Origin: Microbacterium paraoxydans
GTDB lineage: Bacteria; Actinomycetota; Actinomycetes; Actinomycetales; Microbacteriaceae
NCBI RefSeq assembly: GCF_900105335.1
Contig: NZ_LT629770.1
Span: forward strand, 3,348,001 to 3,412,000
Direction: 5' to 3'
DNA: 64,000 nucleotides
Both the position numbers and the translations under genes were made by a program. A model generated the notes under the pieces. The model was given only the letters and a program-made list of their open reading frames with translations. It was not told the DNA's origin and ran no database searches. Below are positions 16,882 through 24,273 of the stretch, one piece after another; the stretch's first letter is position 1; each line of letters starts with the position of its first letter.

Positions 16882-17310
16882 TCAGGGGCTCCCACCGAGG
16901 GTGGCGACGAGGGCGGCGTTCGCGACCGCGGAGGGGATCGCCTGCGTCGCCAGGATCCGGTCCCCGGCGTCCTCGACCTCGCGGATGAAGCGGACGTCCC
17001 AGCGCTGTTCGACGAGGATGACGGCGGCGACGGCGCCGGGAGGCACCCACGGGAGGAAATGCCGGACATCGTCGAGGGAGATCAGGCCGGGTGCGTACAG
17101 GGGCAGGCCGGCGAGCGAGAAGTCGTCCCCGTCGACCTCCGTGATGCGGTGCCCCTCGGCGGCATCGCGGCGCACGACGAGGAAGTCGAGCACGCGCAGC
17201 GTGCCGTCCTCGACCTGACGCAGCAGCGGTTCCAGGACGGGCGGTCCCGGGTGTGCGCTGCGCAGCTCGACCACGATGAACGCCACGTCTCCCAGCACCC
17301 GGCTCCTCAT
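16882..17310 (-). CDS. DUF6325-like protein (first copy)
   Basis: Encodes 142 residues. Pattern: an N-terminal strand GDVAFIVVEL, a helix, GTLRVLDFLVVRRDAAEGHRITEVD, then an acidic loop and WVPPGAVAAVILVEQRWDVRFIREVEDAGDRILATQAIPSAVANAAL. The same order is seen in the protein at 17,437 (VRVLDLVLVTRTADGDLDILEVE, VVPPGRSAAVVVLELLFARTL), so the two are divergently oriented paralogues. They resemble the DUF6325/DUF1269 group of small actinobacterial proteins with no established function. The ATG at 17,308-17,310 has GAGGG upstream. It converges with the LAL gene, leaving 13 bp. Confidence 0.75.
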   Translation of the reverse strand: MRSRVLGDVAFIVVELRSAHPGPPVLEPLLRQVEDGTLRVLDFLVVRRDAAEGHRITEVDGDDFSLAGLPLYAPGLISLDDVRHFLPWVPPGAVAAVILVEQRWDVRFIREVEDAGDRILATQAIPSAVANAALVATLGGSP

Positions 17311-17374
17311 GGCCACCCTCGATTCGTCGCGTCCTCCGATCGTGACAGCCGCACGGAGATGGAGGCCCGAATCC

Positions 17375-17391
17375 TCACCCGAAGCGGGTGA
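17375..17391. promoter_or_regulatory. Operator candidate TCACCC-N5-GGGTGA between DUF6325 paralogues
   Basis: Perfect arms with spacer GAAGC; the dyad extends to CCTCACCCG-N3-CGGGTGAGG. It lies 65 bp from the leftward start (17,310) and 46 bp from the rightward start (17,437), so one site could serve both promoters. Confidence 0.6.
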
Positions 17392-17436
17392 GGACCGGCG
17401 CGCGGGCGACGACGGCGGTGCCATTCTGGACCGCGG

Positions 17437-17886
17437 ATGAAGGGTGGCGACATTAAGGAGTTCCGATTCGGGCCCGTCGAGTTCTATCTCGTGGGCTTCG
17501 ACGGTGATCGGCCGGATCCGTCCACGTTCGGCGCACTGACCGACCTGGTGTCGAAGGGCGTGGTGCGCGTGCTGGACCTCGTGCTGGTGACACGGACGGC
17601 GGACGGGGATCTCGACATCCTCGAGGTGGAGGAGGACGACGGGGCTGCCGTCCTCGACGGCCTCGAGCCGATCGTCGCCGGGCTCGCGAGCGAGGACGAC
17701 GTGCGCGCCCTGGCGGAGGTCGTGCCGCCGGGACGGTCGGCGGCGGTCGTGGTCCTGGAGCTCCTGTTCGCGCGGACCCTCCCCCAGGATGTGGCCGCCG
17801 CGGGAGGCCAGGTGCTGCGCAGCGAGCGCGTTCCGGCACCCGTCGTGAACGCGGTGATGGACATCCTCGAACAGGAAGGTGAATGA
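17437..17886 (+). CDS. DUF6325-like protein (second copy)
   Basis: Encodes 149 residues and is paralogous to the divergent protein at 16,882-17,310. It starts with EFRFGPVEFYLVGFDG and carries VRVLDLVLVTRTADGDLDILEVEEDD and VVPPGRSAAVVVLELLFARTLPQDVAAAGG. Highly acidic in the middle. No membrane helix or catalytic motif is evident. First gene of a rightward run: its TGA overlaps an ATG (17,883) and the SHOCT gene starts two bases on, and the large membrane protein follows at 18,267. The start at 17,437 lacks a strong ribosome site. Confidence 0.75.
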   Translation: MKGGDIKEFRFGPVEFYLVGFDGDRPDPSTFGALTDLVSKGVVRVLDLVLVTRTADGDLDILEVEEDDGAAVLDGLEPIVAGLASEDDVRALAEVVPPGRSAAVVVLELLFARTLPQDVAAAGGQVLRSERVPAPVVNAVMDILEQEGE

Positions 17887-17887
17887 C

Positions 17888-18238
17888 ATGCCCTTGCGGA
17901 GATTCGGCCGGCCGGGGCTCATCGGTCTCGCCGCGCGGACCGCGGTGGTCGCCGGGACGGCGACCGCGGTGCAGGGAGCCGCCATGCGGCACCAGGAGCG
18001 CCGCGCACAGAGCGAGTACGAGCAGCAGCAGTACGAGGCCGCCCAGCAACAGGCCCAGATGGACGATGCGGCCCGCACCGCGGCGGCGCAGTATGCGCCG
18101 CCGACGAGCCCGCCGGCCGCGCCGCCCGCAGCGGCGGACGACCTGATCGCCAAGCTGCAGGAGCTCGGATCGCTGAAGGCCTCCGGGGTGCTGACGGACG
18201 AGGAGTTCGCCGCCGCGAAGCAGAAGCTGCTGAGCTGA
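17888..18238 (+). CDS. SHOCT-domain protein
   Basis: Encodes 116 residues. A short N-terminal hydrophobic stretch (IGLAARTAVVAGTATAVQGA) is followed by a glutamine-rich, probably coiled-coil region (SEYEQQQYEAAQQQAQ), a proline/alanine linker and a C-terminal SHOCT domain (DDLIAKLQELGSLKASGVLTDEEFAAAKQKLL). The ATG at 17,888 has AGGAAGG 8 bases upstream; a GTG at 17,879 is in frame. Sits in a run with the DUF6325-like gene and the membrane protein at 18,267. Confidence 0.85.
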   Translation: MPLRRFGRPGLIGLAARTAVVAGTATAVQGAAMRHQERRAQSEYEQQQYEAAQQQAQMDDAARTAAAQYAPPTSPPAAPPAAADDLIAKLQELGSLKASGVLTDEEFAAAKQKLLS

Positions 18239-18266
18239 GCGTCGCGACGATCGAGACGAGGCCGCG

Positions 18267-19613
18267 ATGAGCGAGATCGATGACCTGCGGGCACGGCTGC
18301 GTGCGCTGGAGCAGGAGAACGAGGCGCTCCGACGCCCCCGACGCCGGATCTCGGCCCGCAGCATCATCGCCGGGATCGCGCTCGTGGTCGCCGTGCTCCT
18401 CGCGCCGATCGCGGCGATGGGGACGTGGGCGCGGCTGCAGCTCGTCGACGCGGACCGGTTCGTCGCGACCTTCGCCCCGCTGGCCGAGGATCCGGACGTA
18501 CAGGACTTCGTCGCCGATCAGGTGACGGCCGCCATCGACGAGCAGGTCGACCTGGATGCGGTGGTCGGCGAGCTCTTCGACGGCCTGCGTGCCCTCGACC
18601 TCCCGCCGCGCGCCACCGCCGCCCTCGGGCTGTTGGAAGCGCCGGCCGCCTCCGGCCTGTCGTCCCTGATCGACGGCGTCGTGCACGAGGTCGTGTCCTC
18701 GCGGCAGTTCGCCGACATCTGGGCGGAGACGCTGCGCTTCACCCATGAGCGCGCCGTCGCCATCCTGCAGGACGAGCCAGGCACCGCGCTGGACCTCAGC
18801 GACGACGGGGTGCTCTCGGTGGACGTGGGGGCGGTCGTCGAACGCGTCAAGGAGGCTCTGGCCGAACGCGGGGCCGGGGTCGCCGACCTCATCCCGGTGG
18901 TCGATCGCACCATCCCGGTGGTGCAGACCGACGCGCTGGTGCTGGTCCGCACGGTCTATCAGATCGCGGTGACGGCGGGCTTCTGGCTGCCGTGGGTCGT
19001 GCTCGGCCTCGTCGTCCTCGGAGTGCTGCTCGCGGTGAACCGGCCGCGGGCGCTGTTCTGGACGAGCGCCGGGTTCGCCGTCGTCTTCCTCCTCCTCGCC
19101 GCCGGGATGGGGATCGGACGCGGGTTCTTCGTCAGCGCCGTCAGTCCGTCGATCATGACGGCCGCGGCGGCCGAGTCCCTCTTCGATCAGCTCACCGCGC
19201 TCCTCGGCTCCACCATCGTCGCGCTCGCTCTGGTCGGGGTCCTCATCGCACTCTGGGCGTGGCTCGCCGGATCGAGCCGCAGCGCCCGGACGGTGCGCGG
19301 CGTCACGGAGAGCGGGTTCGGGGCGCTTCGCGAGGCAGCCGAGGCACGGGGGATCTCCTCCGGGCGGTTCGGGCGGGCGGTCGACCGCTATCGCGGTGCG
19401 ATCCTCATCGCCGGGATGGCGATCGGGGTGCTCATCCTCCTGGCGACGCGTCCCGTGACCTTCGGTGCCGTCCTCGGTGTGGCGATCGGCGTGCTCGTGC
19501 TCACGATCCTCGTGGAGCTGCTGCGGCGGCCAGGCCCCGCCACGGCGCCGGAGGAGCAGGACGCCGCCGTCGTCGAGGACGCGCACGACGCGGAGATCAC
19601 CCTGCGCGGGTGA
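18267..19613 (+). CDS. Polytopic membrane protein with N-terminal coiled coil, unknown function
   Basis: Encodes 448 residues. The first 25 residues look like a short coiled coil (DDLRARLRALEQENEALRR). A helix at about 34-56 leads to an exported-looking domain of about 170 residues with repeated acidic helices (ATFAPLAEDPDVQDFVADQVTAAIDEQ). Five hydrophobic helices follow between about 230 and 430. I recognise this as a common actinobacterial integral membrane protein type but know no function for it. The ATG at 18,267 is preceded by a GACGAGG sequence. The last codons overlap the TCACCC-N5-GGGTGA site that precedes sulfatase 2. Confidence 0.75.
   Translation: MSEIDDLRARLRALEQENEALRRPRRRISARSIIAGIALVVAVLLAPIAAMGTWARLQLVDADRFVATFAPLAEDPDVQDFVADQVTAAIDEQVDLDAVVGELFDGLRALDLPPRATAALGLLEAPAASGLSSLIDGVVHEVVSSRQFADIWAETLRFTHERAVAILQDEPGTALDLSDDGVLSVDVGAVVERVKEALAERGAGVADLIPVVDRTIPVVQTDALVLVRTVYQIAVTAGFWLPWVVLGLVVLGVLLAVNRPRALFWTSAGFAVVFLLLAAGMGIGRGFFVSAVSPSIMTAAAAESLFDQLTALLGSTIVALALVGVLIALWAWLAGSSRSARTVRGVTESGFGALREAAEARGISSGRFGRAVDRYRGAILIAGMAIGVLILLATRPVTFGAVLGVAIGVLVLTILVELLRRPGPATAPEEQDAAVVEDAHDAEITLRG
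19597..19613. promoter_or_regulatory. Operator candidate TCACCC-N5-GGGTGA upstream of sulfatase 2
   Basis: Perfect arms with spacer TGCGC. It overlaps the last codons and stop of the preceding membrane protein gene and lies 80 bp before the sulfatase ATG. That the coding end of one gene preserves the palindrome is similar to the 3601-3628 case. Confidence 0.5.
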
Positions 19614-19693
19614 GGGCCGCTGTCGGCATGCGCGTGGGGTCGGAAGACTCGGGCCGAAGAGAGCGCGGACGCGCCCTGAACGAAGGAGAGACG

Positions 19694-22027
19694 ATGTCGG
19701 AATTCAACGCAGACTTCTCGGGCGAGATCACGCTGGACGTCCGCGACTCCCGTCCCGACTGGTCGCCGTACGAGCTGCGGAAGGCACCGGACGGCGCGCC
19801 GAACGTCCTCGTGGTGCTGTACGACGACACCGGGCTCGCCTCCTGGTCGCCGTACGGCGGCCGCATCGCGATGCCGACGATGGATCGTCTGGCCGCCGGG
19901 GGTCTCACCTACACGCAGTGGCACACCACGTCGCTGTGCTCCCCGACGCGGTCCACCATGCTCACGGGGCGCAACCACCACGTCAACCGCGCCGGCGTCA
20001 TCATGGAGGGCACGAACGGCTTCCCCGGCTTCGCGGGGCGGCTCCCCGCGGAGTGCGCCACGATCGGGCAGGTGCTGCAGGAGAACGGGTACAGCACGTT
20101 CTGGCTCGGCAAAGACCACAACGTCCCGGAGGAGGACATCGCGCCGGGGGGCAGCCGCTCGATGTGGCCGCTGCAGCTCGGGTTCGACCGCTTCTACGGT
20201 TTCCTCGGGGGTGAGACCAACAACTGGTACCCCGACCTCGTGGAGGACAACCACTTCATCGAGCAGCCGTACAGCCCGGAGGAGGGATACCACCTGTCGA
20301 AGGACCTCGCCGACCAGGCACTTGCGATGATCCGGAACCAGCAGGCCTCGAACCCCTCGAAGCCGTGGTACATGTGGTTCTGCCCGGGCGCGAACCACGC
20401 CCCGCACCACGCGCCGCAGGAGTACATCGACAAGTACAAGGGGGCGTTCGACGACGGTTACGACGCGTATCGCGAGTGGGTGCTCGCCCGCATGATCGAG
20501 AAGGGCGTGCTGCCGGAGGGCACGCAGATGACGCCGTTCAACCCGTTGCCGGACGAGGCGGCGAACCCGGCCGACTACGTGCGCCCGTGGGCGGAGCTGA
20601 ACGACGACGAACGGAGGCTGTTCGCGCGGATGGCCGAGGTCTTCGCCGGCTTCTCCGAGTACACCGATGCGCAGGTCGGTCGGATCGTGGACTATCTGGA
20701 GGAGACAGGCCAGCTGGACAACACGATCATCTTCTACTGCGCCGACAACGGCGCTTCGGGGGAGGGATCGCCGGACGGCTCCGTGAACGAGAACAAGTTC
20801 TTCAACGGGTACCCCGACGATCTTGCCGAGAACCTCGCGATGATCGACACGCTCGGCTCGGCCGACACCTACAACCACTATCCGACCGGGTGGGCGGCCG
20901 CGTTCTCCACGCCGTTCCAGATGTTCAAGCGCTACTCCCAGTACTCCGGGGGCACCTGCGACCCGATGGTCGTCCACTGGCCGAAGGGGATCGCGGCGAA
21001 GGGCGAGCTGCGCCACCAGTACCACCACTCGGTGGACGTCGTGGCGACGGTGCTCGACGTGATCGGCATCGCGATGCCGGAGACGTACCGCGGGGTGCCG
21101 CAGCGACCGCTCGACGGCGTCTCGATGAAGTCGTCCTTCGACGCGGCGCCGGACGGACCGACGCAGAAGAGCGTGCAGTACTACTCGATGCTCGGCACCA
21201 GGGGCATCTGGAAGGATGGCTGGAAAGCCGCGGCCGTGCACGCGCCGCTGAGCGGCAAGGGCCACTTCGACGACGACGTGTGGGAGCTGTACCACGTGGA
21301 CGAGGACCGCTCCGAGTCGAACGACCTCGCCGGGACGCACCCGGAGAAGCTGCAGGAGCTCATCGCTGCGTGGTTCACAGAGGCGGAGGCGAACTTCGCC
21401 CTTCCGCTCGACGACCGCTCGGCCCGTGACCTGCTGAACGTCGAGCGTCCGCAGGCGGAGCCGCCGCGGGGACGGTATGTGTACTTCCCCGGCACCGCGG
21501 CGGTGCCGGAGAGCGTCGCGGTGAACGTCCGAGGGCGCTCCTACAAGATCATCGCCGATGCCGTCCTCGACGAGGGCGCCGAGGGTGTGATCTTCGCGCA
21601 CGGTTCCCGCTTCGGCGGGCATTCGCTGTTCCTCAAGGACAACAGACTGGTCTACGTGTACAACTTCCTCGGCATCCCGCCGGAGCAGTCGTTCACCTCG
21701 GAGGAGCTCACTCCCGGCCCGCACACTCTTGGTGTGGAGTTCGTGCGCGAGGGAGCGGGGGAGCACGGCGAGTCCGTAGGCACGACCACGCTGTACGTCG
21801 ATGATCGTGCGGTGGCGTCCGGTCCGATGCGGGCGCAGGTCGGGAAGTTCACGCTCTGCGGCGACGGACTCTGCGTCGGGTGGGACAGCGCCGACCCGGT
21901 CAGCGCGCAGTACCGCAATCCGTTCCCGTTCACCGGCGGCAAGCTCCTGGGCGTGGCGGTGGACGTGAGCACGGAGCAGTATCTCGATATGGAGCTTGAG
22001 GCGGCCGCGATGCTGTCGCGCGAGTGA
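19694..22027 (+). CDS. Type I (formylglycine-dependent) sulfatase, second copy
   Basis: Encodes 777 residues and is highly similar over its whole length to the sulfatase at 7425. Marks: NVLVVLYDDTG, the formylglycine motif CSPTR with Cys82, GRNHH, WLGKDHNVP and YCADNGASGEGSPDGSV, with the same C-terminal LamG-like region. No signal peptide. The ATG at 19,694 has GAAGGAG upstream. The FGE gene begins 34 bp downstream on the same strand, so this is a sulfatase plus its activating enzyme in one operon. Confidence 0.94.
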   Translation: MSEFNADFSGEITLDVRDSRPDWSPYELRKAPDGAPNVLVVLYDDTGLASWSPYGGRIAMPTMDRLAAGGLTYTQWHTTSLCSPTRSTMLTGRNHHVNRAGVIMEGTNGFPGFAGRLPAECATIGQVLQENGYSTFWLGKDHNVPEEDIAPGGSRSMWPLQLGFDRFYGFLGGETNNWYPDLVEDNHFIEQPYSPEEGYHLSKDLADQALAMIRNQQASNPSKPWYMWFCPGANHAPHHAPQEYIDKYKGAFDDGYDAYREWVLARMIEKGVLPEGTQMTPFNPLPDEAANPADYVRPWAELNDDERRLFARMAEVFAGFSEYTDAQVGRIVDYLEETGQLDNTIIFYCADNGASGEGSPDGSVNENKFFNGYPDDLAENLAMIDTLGSADTYNHYPTGWAAAFSTPFQMFKRYSQYSGGTCDPMVVHWPKGIAAKGELRHQYHHSVDVVATVLDVIGIAMPETYRGVPQRPLDGVSMKSSFDAAPDGPTQKSVQYYSMLGTRGIWKDGWKAAAVHAPLSGKGHFDDDVWELYHVDEDRSESNDLAGTHPEKLQELIAAWFTEAEANFALPLDDRSARDLLNVERPQAEPPRGRYVYFPGTAAVPESVAVNVRGRSYKIIADAVLDEGAEGVIFAHGSRFGGHSLFLKDNRLVYVYNFLGIPPEQSFTSEELTPGPHTLGVEFVREGAGEHGESVGTTTLYVDDRAVASGPMRAQVGKFTLCGDGLCVGWDSADPVSAQYRNPFPFTGGKLLGVAVDVSTEQYLDMELEAAAMLSRE

Positions 22028-22061
22028 CCGAACGCAGGGGGTGGCGGCCTAGCATGAGGGC

Positions 22062-22955
22062 ATGACGGCGATGATCGAGGTCCCCGGCGGAACGCTCCTC
22101 ATGGGGTCGGACGAGTTCTACCCGGAGGAAGGCCCCGTCCACGAACGGCGTGTGAAAGCGTTCGCGCTCGATCAGCACCCCGTGACGAACCGCCAGTACG
22201 CCGCGTTCGTCGAGGACACCGGCTACATCACGATCGCCGAGCGGCCGATGGACCCCGCCGACTACCCCGGCGTGCATCCGGACGACCTCGTCCCCGGCGC
22301 CATGGTGTTCACGCCGACCCGAGGCCCCGTCGACCTGCGCGACTGGCGGCAGTGGTGGCGGTGGGAGCCCGGTGCGTCGTGGCGCCAGCCGTTCGGACCG
22401 GCCTCGTCGATCGACGACCGCCTCGATCATCCGGTCGTGCAGGTCGCGTACCCCGATGCCGTCGCCTACGCTTCGTGGGCGGGCCGGCGCCTTCCCACCG
22501 AGGCGGAGTGGGAATGGGCGGCGCGCGGTGGCCTCGTCGGCGCCCGCTTCGCCTGGGGGGAGGAGACAAAGCCGGGCGGCACCCTCATGGCGGACACGTG
22601 GCAGGGCGCCTTCCCGTACCGGAACGACGGTGCCGACGGGTGGATCGGCACCGCTCCGGTGGCCTCGTTCCCCGTCAACGGCTACGGCCTGCACGACATG
22701 ATCGGCAACGTGTGGGAGTGGACGGCGGACTACTGGACGCACCGGCACGTGCCGCCGGGAGCCGTGGGCGTGGAGGCGGGGCATCGAGCGAGCCTGCTGT
22801 CCTCCGAACCCGGGTCGCCCATCCCGCGCCGCGTTCTCAAGGGGGGATCGCACCTGTGCGCTCCGGAGTACTGCCTCCGCTACCGCCCCGCGGCGCGATC
22901 GGCGCAGGCGGAGGACACCGCCATGACCCACATCGGCTTCCGCTGCGCCCTCTGA
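22062..22955 (+). CDS. Formylglycine-generating enzyme (sulfatase-modifying factor)
   Basis: Encodes 297 residues of the FGE/SUMF1 fold: IEVPGGTLLMGSDEFYPEEGPVHERRVKAFALDQHPVTNRQYAAFVEDTGY at the N-terminus, RLPTEAEWEWAARGG near 145, MIGNVWEWTADYW near 215 and the C-terminal GGSHLC-(3)-YC-(3)-YRPAARS, which holds the two active cysteines that bind copper. FGE oxidises the sulfatase cysteine to formylglycine using O2. The ATG at 22,062 is used; an ATG at 22,071 with better spacing from GAGGG is possible. Directly follows sulfatase 2, whose CSPTR motif is its expected substrate. Confidence 0.95.
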   Translation: MTAMIEVPGGTLLMGSDEFYPEEGPVHERRVKAFALDQHPVTNRQYAAFVEDTGYITIAERPMDPADYPGVHPDDLVPGAMVFTPTRGPVDLRDWRQWWRWEPGASWRQPFGPASSIDDRLDHPVVQVAYPDAVAYASWAGRRLPTEAEWEWAARGGLVGARFAWGEETKPGGTLMADTWQGAFPYRNDGADGWIGTAPVASFPVNGYGLHDMIGNVWEWTADYWTHRHVPPGAVGVEAGHRASLLSSEPGSPIPRRVLKGGSHLCAPEYCLRYRPAARSAQAEDTAMTHIGFRCAL

Positions 22956-22964
22956 CCGCCCGGA

Positions 22965-22993
22965 GTTCCCCGACTCAGACGGGGTCGGGGAAC
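22965..22993. terminator. Hairpin between convergent FGE and HAD genes
   Basis: GTTCCCCGAC (22,965-22,974) pairs with GTCGGGGAAC (22,984-22,993) over a 9-base loop. It lies between the FGE stop and the last HAD codons and could stop transcripts from both sides. No T-run. Confidence 0.5.
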
Positions 22994-23907
22994 AGGGACG
23001 CCCAGTCGTCGCGGACGCTCACCACGGTGTACCCGCGGTCGGCGGCTGCGTGGAGGGCCTGCTCCGCTCCCGTGTCGTAGGGCGTGTCGTCGCGGTCGGC
23101 GTCGTCGTGATGGATCAGCAGTGCGAGTCCGGGCCGAGGGCCGCCGTGCGCGAAGTCGAGCATCGGCATGTCGCCGTTCGAGTTGCCGGCCGCCAGGAGC
23201 GGGCGCCGGCCGATCCGACTCCAGATCCGCACCGGCTTCTCCGGCCCGTCGTCGAAGAAGGCGAGGGCGGAGGAGTAGCGGACGCTGGCATCCTTCTCGT
23301 CGTAGGCGAGTCCGAGCGCCGAGCCGATCACGCGCTCGGGAGGGATGCCGTAGTTCGCCTGGGTCATCGGTCGCATGAAGTCGCGCTCGCCGCCCGACAC
23401 GATGTAGCAGGTGAAGCCGTGGCTCTCGAGATACCGCAGCAGCTCGACCATCGGGCGGTACACCGATTCGGCGTAAGAGCGACCGAGGAGCGGGTGCTGC
23501 GCGGTGCGGTAGAACTCCGTGACCGAACGGGCGTAGTCCTCCACGCTCACCCCGTCGGTCAGCCCCAGGAGCGCGTGGATGATGACGCCGAGGTCGGAGT
23601 CGTCGCCGGCGTAGTGCTTGTCGATCGCGGTGCCGAGCCAGGCGAGGTCACCGGTGACCGCGGCGCGGTAGGGCTGCCGGTCGGCCAGGGAGGGGTCACG
23701 GGTCGCCTCCTCGCGCCAGCGCTCGACGACGTAGTGCAGCTGGGTGGGCATGGGCTTCTCCGACCAGAGAGTGCCGTCGTTGTCGAACACGGCGATGCGT
23801 TCGTCGACGGGGACGGGGTCGGGGCCCTCCGTCACGGCGGCGACGAACGCCTCGATCGTGCGCCGCGTGCCGGTGTCGCGCCAGGAAGACAGAGGTGAGG
23901 AGTCCAT
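22975..23907 (-). CDS. HAD-superfamily hydrolase (phosphatase-like)
   Basis: Encodes 310 residues. HAD motif I is FDNDGTLWSEKP near residue 50, motif II is YIVSGGERDFMRP near 185, and motif III/IV lies in LLAAGNSNGDMPMLDFA near 260. These form the Mg2+-dependent aspartyl-phosphate catalytic site. It resembles phosphoserine-phosphatase-type HAD proteins, but the substrate is unknown. The ATG at 23,905-23,907 gives a normal N-terminus; the open frame further upstream is arginine/proline-rich and crosses the copper operators, so I reject it. An imperfect copy of the block operator lies about 45 bp upstream. Confidence 0.88.
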   Translation of the reverse strand: MDSSPLSSWRDTGTRRTIEAFVAAVTEGPDPVPVDERIAVFDNDGTLWSEKPMPTQLHYVVERWREEATRDPSLADRQPYRAAVTGDLAWLGTAIDKHYAGDDSDLGVIIHALLGLTDGVSVEDYARSVTEFYRTAQHPLLGRSYAESVYRPMVELLRYLESHGFTCYIVSGGERDFMRPMTQANYGIPPERVIGSALGLAYDEKDASVRYSSALAFFDDGPEKPVRIWSRIGRRPLLAAGNSNGDMPMLDFAHGGPRPGLALLIHHDDADRDDTPYDTGAEQALHAAADRGYTVVSVRDDWASLFPDPV

Positions 23908-23950
23908 GACCACGATCCTCCCAGGCGTGGCGTCGGATGCCGAGCGTCCC

Positions 23951-23967
23951 TCACCCGGAGCGGACGA
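23951..23967. promoter_or_regulatory. Degenerate operator candidate TCACCC-N5-GGACGA
   Basis: The left arm is perfect; the right arm has two mismatches (GGACGA). It lies 44 bp upstream of the HAD start and is the right-most copy in the block. Confidence 0.4.
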
Positions 23968-23993
23968 GTCCCGCTGCGACCGGGCGTGCGGGA

Positions 23994-24043
23994 ATACCCT
24001 CGCAGGGTATAGGGTTGTGCCGAAGGAGTACCCCAGGGGGGTA
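23994..24043 (+). promoter_or_regulatory. Two CsoR-like copper operator boxes
   Basis: Box 1 (23,994-24,010) is ATACCCTCGCAGGGTAT, perfect 7-bp arms around CGC. Box 2 (24,029-24,043) is TACCCCAGGGGGGTA, 6-bp arms around AGG. Both match the TACCC-N-GGGTA pattern of copper-sensing CsoR operators. They lie 18 and more bases before copZ, so bound repressor would block copZ-copA transcription until Cu(I) rises. No csoR gene is visible in the window. Confidence 0.75.
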
Positions 24044-24060
24044 TCCCGAGGAAAGGAAGC

Positions 24061-24273
24061 ATGATGAGCACGAGCGAGTACCAGGTCACCGGAATGACGT
24101 GCGGCCACTGCGAGATGGCGATCCGCGGCGAGGTGTCGCGCATCCCCGGTATCGAGGGTATCGATGTGAGCGCACAGAGCGGGAAGCTCGTGGTGCGCAG
24201 CTCCGCCCCCGTCGACGACGCGGCCGTGCTGGCCGCCGTGGACGAGGCGGGCTACCAGGCGGTCCGGTCCTGA
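24061..24273 (+). CDS. copZ: Copper chaperone CopZ (heavy-metal-associated domain)
   Basis: Encodes 70 residues, a single HMA domain with the Cu(I)-binding [11 protein letters not shown] motif at residues 11-21. CopZ carries Cu(I) in the cytosol to the CopA ATPase. ATG at 24,061 or 24,064; GAGGAAAGGA lies just before both. Its TGA overlaps the copA ATG (TGATG at 24,271-24,275), so the two are translationally coupled. Two CsoR-like boxes precede it. Confidence 0.92.
   Translation: MMSTSEYQVTGMTCGHCEMAIRGEVSRIPGIEGIDVSAQSGKLVVRSSAPVDDAAVLAAVDEAGYQAVRS

Noticed and set aside
19388..21766. Long minus-strand frame opposite sulfatase 2
   Set aside because: Same reason: it mirrors the sulfatase codons and has no ribosome site or recognisable motif.
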